NCBI GenBank assembly: GCA_031296935.1
Contig: JAVDPD010000027.1
Location: forward strand, 17,883-81,882
Length of the DNA: 64,000 nt
DNA from: Cerasicoccus maritimus
GTDB lineage: Bacteria; Verrucomicrobiota; Verrucomicrobiia; Opitutales; Cerasicoccaceae
Direction of reading: 5' to 3'
Part shown: positions 1 through 9,139 of the stretch, in pieces
Layout: each line of letters starts with the position of its first letter
Position numbering within the stretch: the stretch's first letter is position 1
Notes under the pieces: generated by a model
Told to the model about the DNA's origin: nothing
The model's input: only the letters and a program-made list of their open reading frames with translations
The model's database searches: none
Made by a program: the position numbers and the translations under genes

Positions 1-3000
1 TGTCGCCGGCTCGGCGGCTCGGCTTTCCATCTGTGAAAATGATGTCTTTCCAGTCCTTCACGGTGGGAACATCGTCAATCGTAATTTTGCCTGCTGCCAA
101 ATCAGCATAGAGCGCGTCAGATTCTCCGCGGATGAACTTGAGCAACTTCGCGTCAGGCGTCTTGCCGACTTGCGCGTCTCGAGTTTTCTTGAGGGCAGGG
201 AAGCGTTGAGTGCCGGGATTTTTGGGATCCGGCGCTAATTTTTCCAAGCTCGCGCGGTGCTGGCTAATCAGACGGGCGTCGTCCAGATGAGAGGCTTCGA
301 AAACGGCGATGATATCATCGAGGCGGTTGAGGATGCTGCTCTTGCTGCCCGAAGGCAAATGGCTCATGGCCTCGATTTTTCCGCGCACCTGATTGAGGAA
401 GTTGAGCTTGGTGGCCTTAGTCAGCTTGGCCGGCGGAACAATGGAGCTAACGACCTCGAAGAAAATACGCCCCAGGTAGTAACCCTGCATGACGGGTTCC
501 TCGTTGGCGAAGGCCACCACAGCGCCCTCCATTACCTCGCCCATCAAAAAGAGCAGCTTCATCTGCGGGGAGGTCAGTTTAGCCTCCCATGCTTCGCTAA
601 AGTCACCTGCGTATATATGGGCGAGAATCTCGCCCCGCGCGCTTGCCTCGGCCACGGCGAAATTATATAGGTACTCGGCCAGCAGCATGGCAGACGCGCG
701 CACCTGAACCCAATCCACCTTGTGCCTTGTATAACTATCCCCAAACGTCATTTCGAGGGTATAGTCGACGACGGCATTCGAAGCGATGACCTCGACGACG
801 GCAAATTTACCTATGACCCAGGCGCCCTCGACTACCTCGACTCCTCCATCGAAGAAGCCAACAACGAATCCTCCCACGTATTCAGCCCCCGTTAGCTGTG
901 CGTGCTCGATGACTTCGGCAGCATCCGACAAGAACTCACTGGTCACATCCCCTGGCTGAAGATAATAAACCGCCGGAGGAGAATTCTTCATCTTTACGTA
1001 GTAATGGTCGTCTATCTCTGACTTTTCCACCTGACGCGGGCCGTCTAGAGTTTCAACTGACACGATTTGGGCCAATAACGCGTCCGGCCCATTGACCTGA
1101 AGCATATAAAATTTTTGCTTGCCACCATTACCAGCCTCAATCAGCTCAACTACGCCCGGTGAGAAAGAGAAATCAGCGTAGCTGGTCAGCTCGTAATCAT
1201 CTATCAGTCGATACCAAGTCTCCCCAAAGACATTGGTATCGGCGCCTGTTTCGACCAGATTAAACACCTCGTTCGCCATTCCAAAGGCTAGATGCTCCAC
1301 CAATGTGACACTAAGCAGCTCAGTGACGCTATCGTTAAATCCTGGAGCTGAGTTCAGGCTGAGGCTAAACGTTACGTAGGGATTGCCTTCCGCATCCACA
1401 TCGGTGTGTTCGAACGCCAGTGTATTTGACCCGGTTTCAGTCAGCACCTTGATATCGCTTGATCCGTCTATATGAGTTAAGCTGGCAGTGATTGTATCGG
1501 GTGAGGCCAAATCGAGAGCCTGACTAAAATCCAGACTGAGCGAGTAAGTTGGCTCGTAATACTGAGCTGCTGGACTAGGAACTTCCAATGGAGACGTGGC
1601 CAATATCTGTATTGAATGCCGTGAATAGCCGACAGCGCCAGTAATAGGATTCACCACACTAAATTCTATGATATTCTCCCCCTCAGTAACCGCTACTTCA
1701 GTCAGCGTTTGTGAAAAACTGCCATCATATGGGTAGGGCCGAAGAAATGAGCCATCATCAGTCGATTTAGAAGACGAAACACTGACCGTTTCCTCCACTT
1801 GATTACCCTCGTTAACATATACATCCAATGAAGTAATCTCACCGTTTTCGCCAGGGGTGATATCACACATAGCGGAGCTCACTTTACCGCTAATATAAAT
1901 ATCTCCGACTATTTTCTGATCATTGTCTATTGCACGGATATTCGAGATGGAAAGTGCTTCAACGGTAACCACAGGAGAGGGCTCGCCCAGTTCCATTGCT
2001 GCAATAGGCGTAGTATTATTGTTTTCATCTACTTCTACCAAATCGAGGCTAACCACCGTAATAGCCACTTCGTCTGTAGCAATGGGTGCTGAATTGGCAC
2101 CAGCGGTGCCATCAGGGTCATAAATCAAGCCAATCTCAATAGAATCTTGGGCAATTGAGGTGCTGTGCGTCACTGCCTCAAGGTAAAGCTCCAGAGTAGT
2201 TTCACTATCTCCTAAGCCTAATTCGGATAGCGCATAGTAGACTCCCGGCGCAACATAATCTCCAGCGTCGGGGTGACTTATCGGATTTACCCTTCTAATG
2301 TCTGCTTCACTCTTGGTCCAAAGGCGAATTTTTCCTGAAGCCGGTTCATACGTAAATCCGTCTGTGTCATCACCAGTTTTGGTGATCGCAGTTGGATCAG
2401 ACGCGTCGTATTTGAATATGACTTTCACCCCTTCAAGATTGGGAATTGTCACCAAGACAGGAATTAGGGGCGCAACTTCGTTTACGTTGTCTTCTTCTGC
2501 GTATCGCACGCCATCCTCCGAAAACAAATCTAATCCATCGGCAAAATCTGGGACACCGTCGGTGTCTGCATCCCCATTTGCCTTAAAGATAACCTTACCT
2601 GATCTCGTTGGATCAGGATTTGTAGCATCGTACTCCAAATCCTCCAGTTGATTTTCTATTTTTTCTTCAGCAAAGGAACGTGCCGGGACTTGCGTGCCTT
2701 GATTATTATCCGAATCGATATCAATATCGACCCACTGATAATTAAAGCCCTCTACGAGTTCTACTAACGGATCTGCTCCAACTGGAACTTCGCCATTCAG
2801 GGCTCTTGCGTAGCTGAGATGGATGAGAGCGGGTTTCAAAAATTCGCCCAGCTGCACTGTCTCGAGATAGAGGTTCGCCTCAATGCGACCAGTCTCTGGA
2901 TTGAGTTCAAAGCCATACTTATCCAAATCCAGATACACGCCAGAGGGTATGAAATCGCCTGGGTTAGATGAGGCATTAACCGCACTGACATCACGTAATT

Positions 3001-6000
3001 TATCGCCATTTTTTGTCCAGAGGCGAAGGGTCCCCTCGTTCGGCAATTGATACTCGTAACCACTCCCGGTGTCAGTGGACTCCAAATCAGCTGGATTCGA
3101 GGCATCGTAGGTAATCTTAAGATTAATGTCATCAGAAAGATTAATTACTGTCGGCAACACCAAAGTTAGCTCGTAAAAGTCATCACTCTCCGCAAACTCA
3201 TCCGTAGGCGTAGAACGAACGCCATGCCCCTCAAATTTCCCAATCAAGCCATCGGCGTAGTTGGGTACGCCATCGTCATCGATGTCGCCATGATTGAGAT
3301 GCAACTCGTCTTTAACCGGCGATATTGAACTGCGCGTGTAGGCGAGGATGTTTGGCTGAATAAGCTCTTCCTCATCTTCTGGGGGCTCCTCTGCCTTTGG
3401 CGGCTCTATACTAGGAGCCTCACGGGGCTCAACATGCTTCCCTCCTTCGACTGGCACCGTATCCCCTCCAGTATTGGGAAGGTCTTCATTAAAGGTGACA
3501 ATATCCTTTCCGAGTGGAGGCTGGAAGTCAGGACCTGATCCGACTTCACATTGGACGCTCGCGTAGTAGGTGACGCTGACTTGAACGTAGTCGTTGGGTA
3601 ATCGCTCAAGGCAATTGAGGAAACGGCGCAGATTGATTGGACGATGGTAAAATGGATTTTCTTCAGTGTGAATTTCCAGTGGGCCAAGTTCGTCATAGTA
3701 GTCATAGAAAAGATGCCAATCAGACTGATTCCCATCAAACACCCACTCGACATAGGGGCGGGCTGCATCGCTGATCTTGATATCAAACCGTGGGTCATCA
3801 AATCCTTCAAACTCAACCATGTCGGTGCGCATAAAGCCGCCCAGCACCACGGCGCCGGCATTGGCGAACCACCCTTCTGTTTCGGCGCCGCCGGTCAAAT
3901 AAACATCCCAGGGGGCGGAGGGCAGGGGCAATTCCTCCGAGGCGTTCGGGTCGTTTTCATACTCGGGATTAGGGACCGTCGGGACGGGAAAATGAACCAG
4001 CGCCGAGGTCTTGTAAGAATCATGATGTGGACTCTGCCCTGCATTGATCAGTACAAGGTTTTCCGGACAGACAATCGGCGTCAGAATGTTACGATCTGAG
4101 AGGTGGATAGATTCATCCTCAGAGTCATAAGGGTTGGTGCCATTTGCAATTTCAGTTTTATCATCCTCACCGTCAACGTCGCTGTCTTGCGTTGCTTCTG
4201 GATCATTGGAATCGGTGGGATCATACCCATAGCGAAGCTCGTCGCCGTCGTCGACATCGTCGCCGTCACTGTCTTTAGCATAGCGATTGGTTCCAAGCTC
4301 TACTTCACGCGCATCCGAGATCCCGTCGCCGTCACTGTCAATGAACTCAGGCAAAATCTCATCAACCAGATCCTGTAAATCCTCCTCATGAACAGTGACC
4401 AGGTAATCATTGGTCGTGTCGTACTCATCCGCATTATTTCGACCATCACCATCATAATCTTCCTCCCCTGAATGGTCCAGCGGATCAAACGGCAGGTATG
4501 GTCCCTCGGCGGGGTAGGGGTTATTTGCCACCTCCCAGCCATCCGGCATGGTGTCGTCATCGGTATCAGCGTCAGTGGGATCGGTGTGCCATACATTCAG
4601 CTCATCGTAGTCGGAAAGACCGTCACCGTCGGTGTCTGGATTAAGCGGATGAGTAATAATGAAGCGCGATTCCGTAAATGCCAAGCTGGGATCCCCCTCC
4701 CGATTGGTAACTGTCACCACAATCGTCCGGCCAAATGCCTCCTCGAGATCATTTAAAGTTTCATCAGGGCTTTCATTCCCGTTATCGTTGTCCGAGTCCA
4801 CCAAGCGCGGGTTGGTCAGGAAGGCGTCCGGAGCGCCGGCAGCAGCAACGGGGACTCCCCCATCGATGATAAAACCGTAGACTTCCAATCCATCTGAGAT
4901 TCCGTCACCGTCGCTATCCTCTTCATCTGAGGATAGAACCCAGGCCTGCTCGAAAAACTCAGTGACGCCGTCAGCATCGCGGTCTTTCAGGTTATCCCAC
5001 TCCGGGTTTAGCGGGTAAGAAAGCTTGGCGATGTCAGCACTTGAAAGAGTGGCCTGATAGAGGCGAAAATCGTCGAATTCGCTGTTGATAAACGTGGATG
5101 GAACGCCACGCAACGCCCCCAGCCGCAGCGGCAAGCCAGCATCGGTAAATTGAGTTCCAATTGTTAGGAACGTAGAATTTGAAACGTTAGCAGGGAGTGA
5201 GCCATTGACCGATTCAAAACCTTCGGGGCTGACCCGCTGGAGCGAGAGTTCGCCAGTGTCGCCGTCATAGACAACAGCTAAATAATGCCACTGATTAGCC
5301 CCAACGCCGCCTACTGAAACATTGGCGAACAAATCTGAAGTTTCGGCAGAAAAAGATACCGACGCCGTTGCTGGATTTAGCGTCAACTGATAGGCGCCTG
5401 GCTTAACAAGCAATGAGCGCTCTTCTCCGATCTGTAATAAACCCGATGGATGGGTAAAATGGTCAACCCCATCGTCGCTCCACCGGTACCAGAAGCCCAA
5501 CGTAAAGCCATTCGGATCAAGGCGTAAATCCGGGGCGTCCGGAGTCGCCAAGTAGCCATAGCTGCCCATATCGATAGTTGAGTCCTGCAACTTCAGCGTT
5601 TTCGGTTGTAGTTCATTAATTCCTCCGAAGTCGAAAGAACTGGAACCATGGATGAACGCGTCATTGAAGGAATGCCTGTCCATCATATTGCCTACCCCAA
5701 AGTAAGGCGATCGATCATAGACGCGGCCTTCATCATTAGAGTCAAAATTCCACCAAACGACCAAGTTTTCCAGTAACTCCGTCGGTTCTAATTCGCCCGA
5801 GTAGTTCGATAGGCTTTGATACTCGACTTCCCAGCCATCAAGCAGACCATCGCCATCGCTATCGTTGTAGTTTGGCAGCAACCCAGCCTGCATCTCAGCA
5901 AGATTGCTCAGGCCATCACCATCTATATCCTGCAAATCTACATCACTTACGATAAGGCCGCCATCAAGAGGATTACCGGGGTCTAATCCAAGGGCCAATT

Positions 6001-8038
6001 CGTAACCGTCAGGCATTCCATCATTGTCAGAATCAGTATTGCCAATGATCGTGTCGTAGTAGGATTCGCCCTCTAATAAATCGGGCATGCCGTCAGGCTC
6101 TGCATCGTCTGCTAACTGACTGCCCAATAAAAACTCAGTGGAGTGCAACAGGAAATTGCGCCGCAAACTCTCCCATAATGAATCATTAATCAATGTCGGA
6201 TCAAGGCCTCTGCTGATCTCATAGGCATCTGTCAGTCCCGTTTCATCATCCACCAGGGAGTAGGAGGATTCATCCCATACCATTTCACCAATCCAAGGCA
6301 CGTAGCGGAATCGCGTCACCATGATCTGCTGATCATTCTCGTCGAGCATTGGCGTGTCATAAATCACCAACGCAACTTCCTCCAGAATCACCCGCGCACT
6401 TTCAGGATAGGTTGATTCAAGGTCTCCCTCTTCAAATGCGTCCGAATAGAGATTGGCATTGTTGAAGTATTTTTCCGGGTATCGATCTGATATCGTGAAA
6501 CCAGCAGTCGTGGATGAATCAAAGTAGTAGAACCCTGGGTTGATTTCTGGATTGGGGATAGGCAATCCATCATCTCCGAATACCAGTGGATAATCCGAAT
6601 AATCGCCAGGCGCGCGGTAGGGAAGATAACCCAATGGATACTCGCTACTCTCCGTGCGGGGGTCCAGATAGGGATAGCCATGGCTGTCGACAACATCCTG
6701 CCCCTTCCCCGGCAGAGGAACCGTAATCACATTTGGCTCAATCCCGATGGTTTTCGGCGCTAATTCAGAAACCAGGAAATCAAGGTCCGAATTAACGCTG
6801 ATTGGATCAGAACCGTAATGATATTCCTCGAGATTTACCAGCCCATCGCCATCATAGTCCGCCAACGCATCATCCTCTGGGACTTCATCTGAAGCGAGGT
6901 TTAACGCATCCAGCGGATCAAAGCCATACTGTAGCTCCCATGGGTCTGGCATGCCGTCACCGTCCGTGTCCGGGTTAAAGGGATCGGTTCCGGCCACGGT
7001 GATTTCATATATAATCTCTAAACCGTCGCTATCTGGGTCGCCAATTTCATCGCCCGCAACGGTCGGATCAAAACCATAGGCAACTTCGTAATAATCGCTA
7101 AGGCCGCCGCCGTCTGTGTCGCCCACCCGAGGACAAGAACCAGCTGCAATCTCTGCGCCATCGAGCAGGAGATCGCCATCAACATCAGGATCCAAGGGGG
7201 AGGTGAAGTGCAAGTATTCGTCATAGTTCACCAAGCCGTCATCATCCTCGTCGCCCAACATGCTATGCAGTTGATCGAGTGAGCCATTTGCCACTTCCCG
7301 CTCCCACCAATCTGGAATCCCATCCCGATCGGAATCAATCATTTTGCCCAAGTTGGATGCAATTACTTCGCCTCCACCGTGATCAAACTCCCGCACCGGA
7401 ACAGTAAAAGTAAAATTGATCGGGTCATTCGAACGCTCTGTCGGCCAGTAGTTATTCAAAAGATCGAAGAGGACATCTGACCGAATGCGCAAGGTGGTGT
7501 GATTGTAGGTGTATTGCGTTACGTAATGCTCGTATTCCTCCAGATAGACCTCATCGTGGGGGATAAAATCCACCGTTTGCATCGCGAGAAATCGATACTC
7601 CACACTTTGCGCTAATATTGGATCAATGCCGGGCCACTCTGCGCTGGGAATGACCGTTCCGTCATTCGGACAATGGGCCATTTCACTTCTTCCAATTGAG
7701 TCGGGCAGTTCAAATGGCGAGGGCAACCTAAGGTCCCAATGCCAGATCTGGGTTCCAGCAGTTGTGCCAGGTCCAAGGACTAATGTATAAGTTTCATATT
7801 GGGTGTAGAGCTCATACAAAGGGAAGTTATTGATCAGAGAATCAAGATCCAAGGCAAGACCGGGGTAATCCTGCCCTTCGACAATTGTCGGGCCGACGTT
7901 ATCCCCGCCATCCGCGAGGGCATTGCGCCCCATGAATGTGAAAAAGGAAAGGGTCACCAGAAACCGAATAGTATGAGCCAATCGGCGAACTGAAGGCATC
8001 TTGAGCCGCGTAGTAAAAAAAGAATTCATGCTATGCAT
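1..8038 (-). CDS. Giant secreted TSP3-repeat/LamG protein with pre-toxin-like C-terminus (partial)
   Basis: An open frame runs from ATG 8038 to the window edge (2,678 codons, no end seen). I checked the reading phase at positions 4903, 2551 and 4, and all agree. GAGGG lies 10 nt before ATG 8038; an alternative ATG is at 8029. A basic N-terminus and hydrophobic stretch (about residues 20-38) look like a signal peptide. Many Asp/Gly calcium-binding repeats of the DSDGDGMPD type cluster near residues 235-400, 650-740 and 1020-1300, and isolated ones follow near 1584 and 1830. A LamG/concanavalin-like domain sits at about 800-1000. From about residue 2380 the composition changes to hydrophobic, helix-rich sequence (GGFVVGFFDGGVEVVEGAW) of the kind that precedes the toxin tip in polymorphic toxins. 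The tip itself is outside the window. Likely an exported surface or contact-dependent effector protein; the toxin reading is inference. Confidence 0.85.
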   Translation of the reverse strand, partial: MHSMNSFFTTRLKMPSVRRLAHTIRFLVTLSFFTFMGRNALADGGDNVGPTIVEGQDYPGLALDLDSLINNFPLYELYTQYETYTLVLGPGTTAGTQIWHWDLRLPSPFELPDSIGRSEMAHCPNDGTVIPSAEWPGIDPILAQSVEYRFLAMQTVDFIPHDEVYLEEYEHYVTQYTYNHTTLRIRSDVLFDLLNNYWPTERSNDPINFTFTVPVREFDHGGGEVIASNLGKMIDSDRDGIPDWWEREVANGSLDQLHSMLGDEDDDGLVNYDEYLHFTSPLDPDVDGDLLLDGAEIAAGSCPRVGDTDGGGLSDYYEVAYGFDPTVAGDEIGDPDSDGLEIIYEITVAGTDPFNPDTDGDGMPDPWELQYGFDPLDALNLASDEVPEDDALADYDGDGLVNLEEYHYGSDPISVNSDLDFLVSELAPKTIGIEPNVITVPLPGKGQDVVDSHGYPYLDPRTESSEYPLGYLPYRAPGDYSDYPLVFGDDGLPIPNPEINPGFYYFDSSTTAGFTISDRYPEKYFNNANLYSDAFEEGDLESTYPESARVILEEVALVIYDTPMLDENDQQIMVTRFRYVPWIGEMVWDESSYSLVDDETGLTDAYEISRGLDPTLINDSLWESLRRNFLLHSTEFLLGSQLADDAEPDGMPDLLEGESYYDTIIGNTDSDNDGMPDGYELALGLDPGNPLDGGLIVSDVDLQDIDGDGLSNLAEMQAGLLPNYNDSDGDGLLDGWEVEYQSLSNYSGELEPTELLENLVVWWNFDSNDEGRVYDRSPYFGVGNMMDRHSFNDAFIHGSSSFDFGGINELQPKTLKLQDSTIDMGSYGYLATPDAPDLRLDPNGFTLGFWYRWSDDGVDHFTHPSGLLQIGEERSLLVKPGAYQLTLNPATASVSFSAETSDLFANVSVGGVGANQWHYLAVVYDGDTGELSLQRVSPEGFESVNGSLPANVSNSTFLTIGTQFTDAGLPLRLGALRGVPSTFINSEFDDFRLYQATLSSADIAKLSYPLNPEWDNLKDRDADGVTEFFEQAWVLSSDEEDSDGDGISDGLEVYGFIIDGGVPVAAAGAPDAFLTNPRLVDSDNDNGNESPDETLNDLEEAFGRTIVVTVTNREGDPSLAFTESRFIITHPLNPDTDGDGLSDYDELNVWHTDPTDADTDDDTMPDGWEVANNPYPAEGPYLPFDPLDHSGEEDYDGDGRNNADEYDTTNDYLVTVHEEDLQDLVDEILPEFIDSDGDGISDAREVELGTNRYAKDSDGDDVDDGDELRYGYDPTDSNDPEATQDSDVDGEDDKTEIANGTNPYDSEDESIHLSDRNILTPIVCPENLVLINAGQSPHHDSYKTSALVHFPVPTVPNPEYENDPNASEELPLPSAPWDVYLTGGAETEGWFANAGAVVLGGFMRTDMVEFEGFDDPRFDIKISDAARPYVEWVFDGNQSDWHLFYDYYDELGPLEIHTEENPFYHRPINLRRFLNCLERLPNDYVQVSVTYYASVQCEVGSGPDFQPPLGKDIVTFNEDLPNTGGDTVPVEGGKHVEPREAPSIEPPKAEEPPEDEEELIQPNILAYTRSSISPVKDELHLNHGDIDDDGVPNYADGLIGKFEGHGVRSTPTDEFAESDDFYELTLVLPTVINLSDDINLKITYDASNPADLESTDTGSGYEYQLPNEGTLRLWTKNGDKLRDVSAVNASSNPGDFIPSGVYLDLDKYGFELNPETGRIEANLYLETVQLGEFLKPALIHLSYARALNGEVPVGADPLVELVEGFNYQWVDIDIDSDNNQGTQVPARSFAEEKIENQLEDLEYDATNPDPTRSGKVIFKANGDADTDGVPDFADGLDLFSEDGVRYAEEDNVNEVAPLIPVLVTIPNLEGVKVIFKYDASDPTAITKTGDDTDGFTYEPASGKIRLWTKSEADIRRVNPISHPDAGDYVAPGVYYALSELGLGDSETTLELYLEAVTHSTSIAQDSIEIGLIYDPDGTAGANSAPIATDEVAITVVSLDLVEVDENNNTTPIAAMELGEPSPVVTVEALSISNIRAIDNDQKIVGDIYISGKVSSAMCDITPGENGEITSLDVYVNEGNQVEETVSVSSSKSTDDGSFLRPYPYDGSFSQTLTEVAVTEGENIIEFSVVNPITGAVGYSRHSIQILATSPLEVPSPAAQYYEPTYSLSLDFSQALDLASPDTITASLTHIDGSSDIKVLTETGSNTLAFEHTDVDAEGNPYVTFSLSLNSAPGFNDSVTELLSVTLVEHLAFGMANEVFNLVETGADTNVFGETWYRLIDDYELTSYADFSFSPGVVELIEAGNGGKQKFYMLQVNGPDALLAQIVSVETLDGPRQVEKSEIDDHYYVKMKNSPPAVYYLQPGDVTSEFLSDAAEVIEHAQLTGAEYVGGFVVGFFDGGVEVVEGAWVIGKFAVVEVIASNAVVDYTLEMTFGDSYTRHKVDWVQVRASAMLLAEYLYNFAVAEASARGEILAHIYAGDFSEAWEAKLTSPQMKLLFLMGEVMEGAVVAFANEEPVMQGYYLGRIFFEVVSSIVPPAKLTKATKLNFLNQVRGKIEAMSHLPSGSKSSILNRLDDIIAVFEASHLDDARLISQHRASLEKLAPDPKNPGTQRFPALKKTRDAQVGKTPDAKLLKFIRGESDALYADLAAGKITIDDVPTVKDWKDIIFTDGKPSRRAGD

Positions 8039-8051
8039 CGAAATTATACCC

Positions 8052-9125
8052 TCACTCACCTAATTGTATTTTATCCAATTTTGACTGTGCCGCATTTCGG
8101 ATTCGATTATCCGACTTCGAGTTGCCAGCTGTAATCGCCAAAGCCCGCAACCGCTCACTGGCCAGAGGATGGTTACGCTCAGACCACTTCGCCAGACGAC
8201 CGGCAGCAGCCACCCGGACAGCGTATTGCGCTGAAGAATTCTGCGCGATATCGGAAGTCATCAACACATCTTCATTCTCGGGCGCGTCAGGCAACAGGCT
8301 CAGAGCAGTAATGCATGAAGCCGTGCATGCTTCAGGCGAAGCCGCCAGTCTCCTGGACGCCTTGGCCATAACCCCGCGCCCAAACTCCGGATAATCATCC
8401 GCCAAGTTATTTAGAACGATCAGAGCGGTTCCCGACAAAGGGGAATCTTCCATAAACAAAGCCTGCGCCAACGTCCGCTGCATCGCCCGCCGCAACGGCA
8501 TATCAGGATTACCGGCGTTGTCCCCGATTGGCCACATCGAGCGGTAATACTCCGCGAAATATTGTAAAACATATTCACGCCAAACGATGTCCTCAGACTC
8601 ATCATGCACTATTTTCAGCATCAGCTTGCCCAGGTCTTCGGGCATGGGCGACTGATCCAGAAGACAAACCAACGCATCATTCTTATGGGAAAGGTGCTGA
8701 AGATTCTCAGCGCCATATTCATCGACCTTCCTCACCAGCAGAAAGGACATGAGCGCAGCAACATCTTCGCTGCTGATATCCTCAAAGCGCATTTCACGCA
8801 GCAGGCTGTCTTTAAGCCTGAAATCGCCGTCATCCTCAACCAAGAGCTTCAAGCTCTGGGGATAATCCTCGACCGGCAGAGGCTCCGCGCCCAGCTTCAA
8901 TGACGACTCAACGCCCTGCAAAGATGTTTTAAGTTGATTCTGCTGATTGCCCCGCCCGGGCGAAGCAGCGCTGGCCTCACGCTCAAAGTCACTGTCGCTA
9001 TAGGCCCGCTCAAATTCCGAAGATGCGCTCGCGCCAGTCTTATCCGCAGGGATTGCCCAAAGAGATTGAGCCACTACGCTGAAGGTAAGGCAGGCAAGAA
9101 AAGATGTCCGTTTTATAAAATACAT
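8052..9125 (-). CDS. Secreted HEAT-like repeat protein
   Basis: The product is 357 residues from ATG 9125, preceded by AAGGGAATTC with a purine-rich core about 10 nt upstream. A longer frame begins at 9191 but would overlap the upstream gene. The N-terminus MYFIKRTSFLACLTFSVVAQ is a clear signal peptide ending near SLWA. An acidic low-complexity linker (residues about 30-70) follows, then helical pairs with alternating leucines and alanines that look like degenerate HEAT/ARM repeats. It lies 14 nt after the 1555-aa gene and 13 nt before the giant gene, so it is probably co-transcribed with both. It may be an export or assembly helper for the giant partners. No enzyme motif was seen. A shorter protein of similar style is encoded divergently at 14254. 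Confidence 0.8.
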   Translation of the reverse strand: MYFIKRTSFLACLTFSVVAQSLWAIPADKTGASASSEFERAYSDSDFEREASAASPGRGNQQNQLKTSLQGVESSLKLGAEPLPVEDYPQSLKLLVEDDGDFRLKDSLLREMRFEDISSEDVAALMSFLLVRKVDEYGAENLQHLSHKNDALVCLLDQSPMPEDLGKLMLKIVHDESEDIVWREYVLQYFAEYYRSMWPIGDNAGNPDMPLRRAMQRTLAQALFMEDSPLSGTALIVLNNLADDYPEFGRGVMAKASRRLAASPEACTASCITALSLLPDAPENEDVLMTSDIAQNSSAQYAVRVAAAGRLAKWSERNHPLASERLRALAITAGNSKSDNRIRNAAQSKLDKIQLGE

Positions 9126-9139
9126 ATGCTGAATTCCCT

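Noticed and set aside
257-4756. Many plus-strand open frames of 60-150 codons over the left end
   Set aside because: They are antisense shadows of the giant minus-strand gene, whose frame is continuous at checked positions 4903, 2551 and 4 and reads as TSP3-repeat protein.
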